DNA of 40,123 bases from a virus: the IMG/VR virus record IMGVR_UViG_3300046515_000275, positions 1 through 40,123 of that record; one strand, written 5' to 3'. Numbering within the stretch: position 1 is the stretch's first letter; every line of letters starts with the position of its first letter. The notes under the pieces are model-generated. The model made no database searches, was not told the origin of the DNA, and worked only from the letters and a program-made list of their open reading frames with translations. The position numbers and the translations under genes are program-made. This document shows, in pieces, positions 8,022 through 14,723 of the stretch.

Positions 8022-8330
8022 TTATTCGTCGGCGGATTCGCCCATCGAGCGAGCGATGTCGATCAAGTCGTAAGGCTCGCTGCTCGGAATTTCTGTTACT
8101 TCCAGTGAGCCGTTCTCCTGGAAAACAAACAGCCACTGTCCGCACATGAAGCGATCAGGAAGGCGCTTGTTCACCTCTTTGGCCGCGATGCTCGCCGACT
8201 GGAAGGCCTTGGCCGCTACTTCCGTTGCCTCTTCCAAGGCGGCTTTTGATTCCGCCATGACCTCGTAGCTGCGCTGCAGGTAATACAGCGAGTCCTTGAG
8301 GTCGTAGATAGGTCTGGTGGTCGTTGTCAT
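8022..8330 (-). CDS. hypothetical early phage protein
   Basis: A 102-residue protein with a strong AAGGAG ribosome site 8 bases before the ATG. The first two thirds are predicted helical (YYLQRSYEVMAESKAALEEATEVAAKAFQSA), followed by a short beta segment (QWLFVFQENGSLEVTEIP) and an acidic tail. No family is recognised. It sits within the early operon between two other small genes. Confidence 0.65.
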   Translation of the reverse strand: MTTTTRPIYDLKDSLYYLQRSYEVMAESKAALEEATEVAAKAFQSASIAAKEVNKRLPDRFMCGQWLFVFQENGSLEVTEIPSSEPYDLIDIARSMGESADE

Positions 8331-8354
8331 GGTATTTCTCCTTTTGGGTTGGCT

Positions 8355-8669
8355 TTACGCCAGGGTGGTTGGGCGCTGTTCAGATCGGCGCACCAGGAAG
8401 ATCTCGAGGTCCTGCAGCTGGCCGTCGTCGTCGCAGCTGCTCCATTCCAGTACCGCCTGCACCTGGGCCCGAGTGCAGTCCATGACGAGGATTCCCCGCT
8501 CACCACGGGCGACGCGCACTTCCAGAATCTCCAGCAGGCCATCGGCGGCATACGCGTCGGCGTAGATGTATGGCACGGCTCCAGTTGAGGCCGGCAGCCG
8601 GGCGGTAACGAACCCCATCAGGTCCGGCGCCTCTACCTTCCAGTCGCTGTTGATTACGTGAATGTCCAT
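8355..8669 (-). CDS. hypothetical early phage protein
   Basis: A 104-residue acidic protein starting MDIHVINSDWKVEAP. The frame stays open to 8786, but the part upstream of the ATG at 8669 lies inside the primase gene and is unlike a real N-terminus. It starts 5 bases after the primase stop, so the two are probably translationally linked. The composition suggests a small alpha/beta fold; the function is unknown. Confidence 0.65.
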   Translation of the reverse strand: MDIHVINSDWKVEAPDLMGFVTARLPASTGAVPYIYADAYAADGLLEILEVRVARGERGILVMDCTRAQVQAVLEWSSCDDDGQLQDLEIFLVRRSEQRPTTLA

Positions 8670-8674
8670 GGCAG

Positions 8675-11365
8675 TTACTCCCGGAAGACAAAGCAGCGAA
8701 CGGACTGGGGGATCTTTTGGGCTGGCAGCGCGGCCTGCAGGCGAGCCCGGATGACGCTCTCGGTCCGCTTCTGCTCCGACAGGCACTGGTGTGCACGGCA
8801 GTCCTTGAGCAGCCGGCGCAGTACCGCCAGCTCCGGGATCCGCTGCCGGTGTTCCACGGCCACTTCGGCGAACTGGTTGAGGTTGATGGCGATCTGGCCA
8901 GGGGTCTTGCTGTGGTTGACCAGTGGGGCCCCCGGCAGCGACTCGAGGTAGTCGTAGACCTGCCAGAACTCGTTCACCTCTTTCGGGTCGGTGGTGATCG
9001 CCGCTTGGCGCTCGCTGGCGGCCTTCTCAACGTACTTGCGGCACGCCTTGACCATGTGGTCCGGGATCTCGATCACCAGCTGCAGGCAGTCCACCAGGGC
9101 CAGCATCATGGCGTGGTTTTTGATCACCCGGTCCGAGGTCAACTTGCGGTTGCCCCACAGTTCGGCGCGGTACTTGGGGTACAGCTCGGCGAAGCGCTTG
9201 AGGATCTTCGGCTCGGCCCGCATAGCCTTGATCATGAAGTGGCTGACGTGCTCGACCTCGGTCTGCACAATCGCGTCAGCGGCCCGGCGGCTTTCCTCGG
9301 TGATCGTTGGCTTGAGGAAGGGCAGGCGGAAGATCCGGCTGATGATCGCTTCGTGACCAACGACAATGGCGTTCTGGGCGATCACGATCGAGGCGCGGAA
9401 CGGCGGCTCATACGTGTCGTTGCTGTTGGACTTGACTCCACGGGTCCGCAGGGTGCCGCCGCCATAGAAGTCTTTGAACTGGTCCCACTCGAAGGCCTTG
9501 GTGTTGTCCTCGTTGGTGTTTCGGTCGGCCTCGAGCAGTACCAGTGGCAGGTTGGCCACCTGGCCCATGGCCCGGCTCAGGCCAGAGAACGAGCTCTTTG
9601 CCGGGTCGAAGCCCTCGTACATACGGCCGAACAGCTTCCACAGGAACTTGATCAGCGTGGTCTTACCCGAGTCGGGCTCACCTGACATTTCCAGGAACGG
9701 GAAGCTTTCATGCTCGGCACGGATCTGCTCGGCGAACAGTGAGCCGAACCAGTAGGTAAGGGCCAGCACCCCGTTTTCGCCGAAGCAGGTCCACAGGTGG
9801 CGCAACCAATCCTCGCGATAGCCTTTCGCGTCGAGGGCGTTCTTGATCTTCACCGACTTCATCAGGCACTTGACCCGCTGCTTGCCGAATTCGAAGTAGT
9901 CTTCGTCGTTGGCCTTGAAGATCGAGCCCTTGTGGATGGCAATGTCGTTGAAGATGTAAGCCTGGTGGTCGCGGCTGTAGCCCAGGAAGTCAATGGTCTC
10001 GACGGTTTTAAGGCCTTCGGTCTGCCGCAGGATGATCTGGTCCAGGTGCTTCTGCGTGCCGAGCCATGTGGCGCCGGAGTACATCAGGCGGGTTTTGAAC
10101 TCGCTGCTGGACGAGATCTGTTTGGGCGTGAAGGTGTAATTATCGCCGTCGTCGTCCTGCTTGCCGGCCACCTGGAAGTAGAACCAGGCTTCGTTGGTGA
10201 CATCGCTGACCTGCTTGTACAGTGCCTGGAAACGGCAGTTGGCCAGCAGTTTCAGAGAGCACACCTTCTTGAGCACATCACGGCGATCGTCTTCGTCGTC
10301 CTGGTCCTTGCTGCCAGCGAGTTCCTTCTGCTCCTCCTCGAGCTTGGACAGGTCGAATTTGGCCCAATAGGTCTGGTTGCCGAAGTCAAATGCGAACTCG
10401 GTGAAGCCTTCGTCCCACATGTACATCAACAGGGCCTTTTCGCGGGCGGTTGGAGCCAGTAGCAGGTCGCCCTCATGGCGGGCCGCTTCCAGATCGCGCT
10501 TGCGCTTGTGGTTGCGCGCCTGGCCTTCATCCTCGAACTGCCAGCGCTGGTGCAGGTCGTTCCAGTCGACCTTTTTGTCCCGCTGTGGAATGAGCGCGGC
10601 TCTGCACTCGAAGCCCATTTCCTTTGCCTGCCTGGCCCAGCGTTGCAGATAGCCGCGGGCTGTGGGCTCGTTGTCGAGGGCCCACACCAGCGTCGGTAGG
10701 TTGCCCGGGCGCTGCTCGGCCAGCTGCTTCAAGGCCTCGACAGGGAAATTCACGCTCGACATAGCCGACACCGCGTCGATGCCGTTTTGCACCAGGGCGA
10801 TGGCGTCGAAGATGCCTTCAACGATCCACAGCTCCTGGACGGCTTCAAGCTTGATGCTTGGCGGGCACCACCACTGGCCCTGCGCGCTGTAACCGAACTT
10901 GAAGCGGGCCTTCATCTTGCCGAAGCGGGCGGGACGATCGATCAGCCGCTCCCAGTAACCGCCGTTCGGCAGCGGGAACCGGACCGTGGCACTGGCCTCG
11001 CCGCTTTCCTGGTTGACGTAGTTTTCCTGGGAGAACCAGCCGGTCATCTGCCAAGCATCGAGGCCTCGGGAGAATTCCAGGTAGGTGCGAGCAGTCAGGT
11101 GCGGGTCGCTCTCCGTGGCCGGTGCGCGCTTGCTCCAGTCTTCAAACAGATCCTCATAGATGCCTTTGACATGCTCGATGTGGCCGCAGCGCTCAGGGCG
11201 TCCGCAGCGGATCTGCCACGGATTGTCATGGCGGGCATACAGCTCTTTCTTTCCACAGGCCGGGCAAACGCCGCCCCGCATGTAGTTCGTGCCGGCGCGC
11301 AGCTTCAGGCCGAAATCACTTTCCAGCCGTTGCAGCACTTGTGAGCGGATATCTTCATTCATCAT
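8675..11365 (-). CDS. phage primase-helicase (zinc finger, TOPRIM, helicase)
   Basis: An 896-residue replication protein. The N-terminal zinc finger (CPACG near residue 35, then RCGRPERCGH) fits a primase zinc-binding domain. The TOPRIM segment LWIVEGIFDAIALV near residue 180 supplies the Glu of the primase active site, with the WALDNEPT acidic stretch after it. The C-terminal half has a helicase-type P-loop, SGEPDSGKTTLIKF (about residue 560), and a Walker B-like LPLVLLEADRN. Such proteins make primers and unwind DNA at the phage origin. Two adjacent ATG codons (11365 and 11362) follow the preceding stop by 5 bases; the frame upstream to 11500 overlaps the neighbour and is discounted. P2 and HP1 use a rolling-circle initiator instead, so this module appears to come from another phage type. 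Confidence 0.88.
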   Translation of the reverse strand: MMNEDIRSQVLQRLESDFGLKLRAGTNYMRGGVCPACGKKELYARHDNPWQIRCGRPERCGHIEHVKGIYEDLFEDWSKRAPATESDPHLTARTYLEFSRGLDAWQMTGWFSQENYVNQESGEASATVRFPLPNGGYWERLIDRPARFGKMKARFKFGYSAQGQWWCPPSIKLEAVQELWIVEGIFDAIALVQNGIDAVSAMSSVNFPVEALKQLAEQRPGNLPTLVWALDNEPTARGYLQRWARQAKEMGFECRAALIPQRDKKVDWNDLHQRWQFEDEGQARNHKRKRDLEAARHEGDLLLAPTAREKALLMYMWDEGFTEFAFDFGNQTYWAKFDLSKLEEEQKELAGSKDQDDEDDRRDVLKKVCSLKLLANCRFQALYKQVSDVTNEAWFYFQVAGKQDDDGDNYTFTPKQISSSSEFKTRLMYSGATWLGTQKHLDQIILRQTEGLKTVETIDFLGYSRDHQAYIFNDIAIHKGSIFKANDEDYFEFGKQRVKCLMKSVKIKNALDAKGYREDWLRHLWTCFGENGVLALTYWFGSLFAEQIRAEHESFPFLEMSGEPDSGKTTLIKFLWKLFGRMYEGFDPAKSSFSGLSRAMGQVANLPLVLLEADRNTNEDNTKAFEWDQFKDFYGGGTLRTRGVKSNSNDTYEPPFRASIVIAQNAIVVGHEAIISRIFRLPFLKPTITEESRRAADAIVQTEVEHVSHFMIKAMRAEPKILKRFAELYPKYRAELWGNRKLTSDRVIKNHAMMLALVDCLQLVIEIPDHMVKACRKYVEKAASERQAAITTDPKEVNEFWQVYDYLESLPGAPLVNHSKTPGQIAINLNQFAEVAVEHRQRIPELAVLRRLLKDCRAHQCLSEQKRTESVIRARLQAALPAQKIPQSVRCFVFRE

Positions 11366-11370
11366 GACGG

Positions 11371-11604
11371 TTACTTCGCAGTTTTGAGGCTGTAGGACAG
11401 AGCGCCGATCAACCGGCGTTGCGCCCCCATGACGGGGTTTTTCAGGACGATTGCGGTGTGTCGATCTTTCTCGGCCACGTAGCGGTAGGCATCCGTCCAC
11501 CAGTGCTCAGTGAGCGCTTGGCGGTATTCGGACTTGAGCAAAGCCAACAGGGCAGCGGCCTGCTCGGGGCTCATTTCCGCCTTGATCACCATCTTGTTAT
11601 CCAT
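11371..11604 (-). CDS. hypothetical early phage protein
   Basis: A 77-residue protein with a GAGG ribosome site before the ATG at 11604 and its stop 5 bases before the primase start. It looks helical with an N-terminal segment PEQAAALLALLKSEYRQAL and a basic C-terminus (KNPVMGAQRRLIGALSYSLK). No domain is recognised. Its position suggests a small replication accessory or regulatory protein, which is inference. Confidence 0.6.
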   Translation of the reverse strand: MDNKMVIKAEMSPEQAAALLALLKSEYRQALTEHWWTDAYRYVAEKDRHTAIVLKNPVMGAQRRLIGALSYSLKTAK

Positions 11605-11670
11605 CGAAACCTCGACTTCGGACGCAGCTCACCCAAACCCACGGAAAGCGGGGCAGGGCAATGGAGTTGG

Positions 11671-11910
11671 TTAGGTACGCGCTGCGCGGGGGTGCGAGCG
11701 TTCAGCTGCGCCCAGGCCAAGGTCGGTCATGGCGAGGTGCACGGCTTTTTCAGCAGTGGGATCGGTTACGTTGTGGTCAGCGACCAGATGGCACACAGCA
11801 CGGGCGAACAAGCGGTCGTCACCGGTCAGGTGTTCGGCCTGATGGCGTTGCAGGTAATGCATCGCCGATGACTTGAGCACGTCCTGGTAGTCCGGGTGAG
11901 TAGCGCTCAT
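11671..11910 (-). CDS. hypothetical early phage protein
   Basis: A 79-residue helical protein (LKSSAMHYLQRHQAEHLTGDDRLFARAVCHLV). Its ATG overlaps the stop of the YmfL-like gene in the ATGA arrangement, showing translational coupling. About 65 bases without a gene separate it from the next one. No family is recognised. Confidence 0.6.
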   Translation of the reverse strand: MSATHPDYQDVLKSSAMHYLQRHQAEHLTGDDRLFARAVCHLVADHNVTDPTAEKAVHLAMTDLGLGAAERSHPRAART

Positions 11911-12398
11911 GCTGCAACCCCCGCACGGGAACGGTGCAGCGCGATCGCCGACAGTACTTCGGTGTGACGGGCTGACATGTGAGCCTCATGGGCACGGATG
12001 ATCTCCTCCGCCTCGGCGCTCGAGATAGAACCGTCGGCCAAGGCCTTGGCGATCTCAAGGTCAACGGCACCGCGCTTGGCAGATGTAACCATCGACATGG
12101 CGTAGAGCTCGACGTTGTCCAAGGCGTCGACATCGGCGACCTTCACGAAGATGCCGCCATACAGGGAGGCAACGAATTCGGGCAGGAACGTCGTGTGGGC
12201 GGTGGCCTCCAGCTGGCACAGCTGCAGGTCATTGAGCGGACGAGCGTTGTTATTTTCGTAGGCGTGGTTGTCGAACTTCTTGAGCTCGAGCCCGAGGTGG
12301 GCAGCTGCTTTGGCCCGACCGCCCGGGTATGCGCGGATGATCGCGCTAACCACATCCTTCCTTGTCTTGAGAACTGAGCGATTCATGTTCTGATTCAT
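11907..12398 (-). CDS. YmfL-like phage regulator (CII-like)
   Basis: A 163-residue protein resembling the YmfL family of putative phage regulatory proteins, related in role to CII activators. The N-terminus has a helix-turn-helix-like region: RKDVVSAIIRAYPGGRAKAAAHLGLELKKFDNHAYE, with the KKFDN...Y block typical of the family. Residues 60-163 are helical. It is the second gene after the Cro-like gene in the early operon, where CII-type regulators are expected. Either Met1 or Met5 could be the start. Confidence 0.75.
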   Translation of the reverse strand: MNQNMNRSVLKTRKDVVSAIIRAYPGGRAKAAAHLGLELKKFDNHAYENNNARPLNDLQLCQLEATAHTTFLPEFVASLYGGIFVKVADVDALDNVELYAMSMVTSAKRGAVDLEIAKALADGSISSAEAEEIIRAHEAHMSARHTEVLSAIALHRSRAGVAA

Positions 12399-12416
12399 CC
12401 CTAGTGGCCAGTGGCC

Positions 12417-12617
12417 TTATTCTTCAATCACGCCGTCTTTGATACCCAGCAGCACCGCTGCACGGTGTGCCTCCCCCCGGCGACCTTTTCGACGACCGTT
12501 GAGAAGGTCGCTGACCAAATTTTTGTTCAGGCCATGAACTCGACTAAATTCCGCAATGCTCATCCCCTTTCGATCAAGCGCTGCGCGGGCTTGCTCCGGT
12601 GTAACTGGCGCGGGCAT
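12417..12617 (-). CDS. Cro-like HTH repressor
   Basis: A 66-residue DNA-binding protein with a helix-turn-helix: MSIAEFSRVHGLNKNLVSDLLNGRRKGRRGEAHRAAVLLG. Small proteins of this type take the cro position in Pseudomonas prophages. It is the first gene of the leftward early operon, with AGGAGG 9 bases before the ATG, and is divergent from the CI-like gene. It probably represses the CI-like gene and tunes its own promoter during lytic growth. Confidence 0.8.
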   Translation of the reverse strand: MPAPVTPEQARAALDRKGMSIAEFSRVHGLNKNLVSDLLNGRRKGRRGEAHRAAVLLGIKDGVIEE

Positions 12618-12704
12618 AGTGTGTTGCCTCCTGTTGCAACGAGTTCTTTTGTGTTCGTTGGTGGTGATTATGCACGCGAAATTGGTCTTGTAAAGGGTGA
12701 GTGC
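12618..12704. promoter_or_regulatory. divergent early promoter/operator region
   Basis: This is the intergenic region between the Cro-like and CI-like genes. On the minus strand TTTACA (12694-12689) and CATAAT (12672-12667) are separated by 16 bases, a good sigma-70 promoter for the early operon; its -35 box lies 10 bases from the CI-like start. The 8-bp palindrome GTTGCAAC at 12633-12640 just downstream is a candidate operator. A promoter for the CI-like gene is less clear. The first gene's ribosome site (AGGAGG) is at 12627-12632. Confidence 0.65.
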
Positions 12705-13058
12705 TTGAAAAATTGTGCGTCTGAGTCAGCGCCTGAAGGATCGGTCGGGGATCGGCTACGCGAAGAAAGAGCCCGGTTGAGCCTTAGCCAAGAGGATCTT
12801 GCCCAGGCGGGCGGGGTAAATCGGAATACTCAGGGCAGCTATGAGCGCGGGGTACGGAATCCCGATAGCGCTTATTTGTTGGGCATTGCCCCCCTGGGTG
12901 TCGACGTGGGATTCGTTCTCTTTGGGAAGCGGTCTGTCGATACCGGACTTAGCTCCGATGAGGCTCAAATAATCGAGCGCTATCGCTGCATCCCAGAACA
13001 GGATCAGCAGGCGCTACGTCGCTTCTTGAAGGCGATGTTTGATGATGCTGGCCGATAA
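12705..13058 (+). CDS. CI-like XRE repressor, short form
   Basis: The likely lysogeny repressor. The frame is open from 12411, but the upstream part overlaps the Cro-like gene. The TTG at 12705 is chosen: AAAGGG lies 7 bases before it and the protein then starts MKNCASESAPEGSVGDRLREERARLSL, as is usual for this family. Residues about 15-70 form an XRE helix-turn-helix (LSQEDLAQAGGVNRNTQGSYERG). The remaining part (FVLFGKRS...) is short. At 117 residues it lacks the LexA-type peptidase domain of lambda CI, so induction by RecA-stimulated self-cleavage is not expected. Confidence 0.8.
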   Translation: MKNCASESAPEGSVGDRLREERARLSLSQEDLAQAGGVNRNTQGSYERGVRNPDSAYLLGIAPLGVDVGFVLFGKRSVDTGLSSDEAQIIERYRCIPEQDQQALRRFLKAMFDDAGR

Positions 13059-13146
13059 CCTGTAACCCACTCGTCGCGCCTCGGTTTAAAGGCGATCTTT
13101 TGCCCTGTTAACTGAAAATTCACATTGCATATCAAGGAGTTAGCAA

Positions 13147-13329
13147 ATGTTGAATTTGGCAGTAGCTGAGCAGGATTGCGTGGAGCTGGTGGACTTCCAA
13201 TGGTCCGGTCTGAGCGAAAACGAACGTCGATTGATCGGTCGGTTTCGTCAGATGCGGGAGCAGGAGCGCCACCAGGTGAGGCGCTTGATTGAGCAGTTGG
13301 CCAATAACCAGGACGATATGGAATCCTGA
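13147..13329 (+). CDS. small hypothetical protein next to repressor
   Basis: A 60-residue, highly charged, helical protein (LSENERRLIGRFRQMREQERHQVRRLIEQLANN). AAGGAG lies 8 bases before the ATG, which makes it a convincing gene. It sits downstream of the CI-like gene in the same orientation and may be expressed from the prophage. The motif resembles the C-terminal helix pair of short phage repressors, including the one encoded just upstream (AQIIERYRCIPEQDQQALRRFLKAM), so it could be a partner or a decayed paralogue; that is inference. Confidence 0.7.
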   Translation: MLNLAVAEQDCVELVDFQWSGLSENERRLIGRFRQMREQERHQVRRLIEQLANNQDDMES

Positions 13330-13343
13330 GTCATTCAAAACAA

Positions 13344-13369
13344 AACCGCCGACCAATCGGCCGGCGGTT
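13344..13369 (-). terminator. terminator after ogr-like gene
   Basis: Arms of 11 bases (13344-13354 and 13359-13369) with one mismatch and a 4-base loop. On the minus strand the stem is followed by TTTTGTTTTG. It lies 5 bases beyond the stop of the Ogr-like gene. It also lies 15 bases after the plus-strand small gene and may terminate both. Confidence 0.75.
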
Positions 13370-13373
13370 CTTA

Positions 13374-13631
13374 TCAGGCTGCAGGCCTGCTCATATGCTC
13401 GAACAGTTCCTTTTGCTTTGCAGCTGGAAGGCTCTTGAAGCGGTCCAGGAGCAGCGTGTCCAGATGCTGAGCGGATGGCCTCAAGGTGTGCGAAAACGAC
13501 AGCTCTGATACCCAGGTATGCCCGCACGTTGCGTCTAGGCATTGGCAGTAGAGCTTTGCATACGCACGGGTAACGTTATCCCGCGAACTGATCCGGCCTT
13601 TATGGCCACAAGTCGTGCAGTAGACTCGCAT
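13374..13631 (-). CDS. ogr: Ogr/Delta-type late gene activator
   Basis: An 85-residue protein of the Ogr/Delta zinc-finger family. These activate the late promoters of P2-like phages by contacting RNA polymerase alpha. The metal-binding pattern is intact: C5-X2-C8-X22-C31-X4-C36 in MRVYCTTCGH...CLDATCGHTW. The C-terminal helical part (FKSLPAAKQKELFEHMS) is unremarkable. It lies between the repressor region and the late genes. Its presence means the divergent late promoters (16558-16717 and others) are probably Ogr-dependent. Confidence 0.9.
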   Translation of the reverse strand: MRVYCTTCGHKGRISSRDNVTRAYAKLYCQCLDATCGHTWVSELSFSHTLRPSAQHLDTLLLDRFKSLPAAKQKELFEHMSRPAA

Positions 13632-13691
13632 GGTGTCCCTCCCCAGGGTTCAATGCGCCATCATTATGCCGTCATTTTCCAGTTGTTTCAC

Positions 13692-14723
13692 CTACGACGC
13701 GTTACTAGATGTAGTGTTTTGGTCGGTTGATTTCGGCTCAATCCAGTTGATTCGCCTGTCTTCGCGCAGCGTGTCGTTGACTTGGTTGAACATCTGGCAG
13801 ATGGGTCGAATCTCGTTGTTGGTGTAAACCCGGTCGATCTTTTCGATGTCACCGAACCCGGCGTTGTTTTCAGGGATGATGCCGGCCAGGGCAGGGTTCA
13901 TGCGCCAGGCCGCAATGATGTCGTTCCTGGTGATGTTCTTGACCTTCTCCAGGTCGTCCTTCGATTGGAAGTCGCCTACCGGGATGATCTGGATCGCCTT
14001 TTCTGCGCCCCCCGGGATGTTCACGAACATGCTGCGGAAGTTACCCACACCCTTACTGCCAGAGATCTGCGCCTGCAGCGCCTTCTCGTCCTCCTCGCTC
14101 ATGTTGGGGTCGTTGGAGTAGAAGATGTAGCCAACGTGCGCGCCGTTGTTGTAGTAGCGCCGGCGGAAGAGGGTGGCCGCTTCGTTGAGCAACAGCGCCT
14201 GGAGGCCGCCCAAGTAGTCCGGAACTCCGTAGATGTTCTGTTGCACGTCGTAGTTGAATATGTGCTCGACCTCGTCCTGGTCGAACTCGAGCCGGCTGCC
14301 ATCTGGCATGAGCATCACAAAGCCGCCATCCACTCTGACCCGCATGTTGATCGCTGGAAGGTGTTCAAGCTCCAAGACCTGATCGAAGACGCTGCGTTTG
14401 CGCAACAGGTAGGTTTCGCCGAACACCATGTAATCCAGTGCTGCACGGCTCATAGCCTGGTGGCTGAAGCCACGCGACGGAATGAAGTCACGCAGCAGCA
14501 GATTGCGCTTGAACGGGGGGATTGCGCCGTGGTGTGCGTTGGCTTGCAGTAGCTTGGCCAGGCCAACGCGGGAGGCCGGCGGCGTGTACAGCGTGCCGTC
14601 GTTGCTGGGGAACACCCCCAGGTAGTTGCCGATGTTGTCGCCGAGAACGGCTTCGGGCGCGCCGAACGTAAAGGCTCGCATGGGCTGTTTGGGCTGCTGC
14701 TGGACTACGTGATGTTGTGGCAT
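13692..14723 (-). CDS. Q: portal protein (P2 gpQ family)
   Basis: A 343-residue portal protein, similar in length to P2 gpQ (344). It forms the dodecameric ring through which DNA is packaged. Family-typical blocks are RAFTFGAPEAVLG, YMVFGETYLLRK, EVEHIFNYDVQQNIYGVPDYLGGLQALLLNEAATLFRRRYYNNGAHVGYIFY and NPALAGIIPENNAGFGDIEK. The ATG at 14723 gives a family-like N-terminus. It is the downstream partner of the terminase large-subunit gene on the minus strand, whose frame overlaps it by 236 bases. Confidence 0.93.
   Translation of the reverse strand: MPQHHVVQQQPKQPMRAFTFGAPEAVLGDNIGNYLGVFPSNDGTLYTPPASRVGLAKLLQANAHHGAIPPFKRNLLLRDFIPSRGFSHQAMSRAALDYMVFGETYLLRKRSVFDQVLELEHLPAINMRVRVDGGFVMLMPDGSRLEFDQDEVEHIFNYDVQQNIYGVPDYLGGLQALLLNEAATLFRRRYYNNGAHVGYIFYSNDPNMSEEDEKALQAQISGSKGVGNFRSMFVNIPGGAEKAIQIIPVGDFQSKDDLEKVKNITRNDIIAAWRMNPALAGIIPENNAGFGDIEKIDRVYTNNEIRPICQMFNQVNDTLREDRRINWIEPKSTDQNTTSSNAS

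Noticed and set aside
8717-10462. Long plus-strand frames (8717-9685, 9797-10462)
   Set aside because: They are antisense to the primase-helicase, whose zinc finger, TOPRIM and P-loop are unambiguous.
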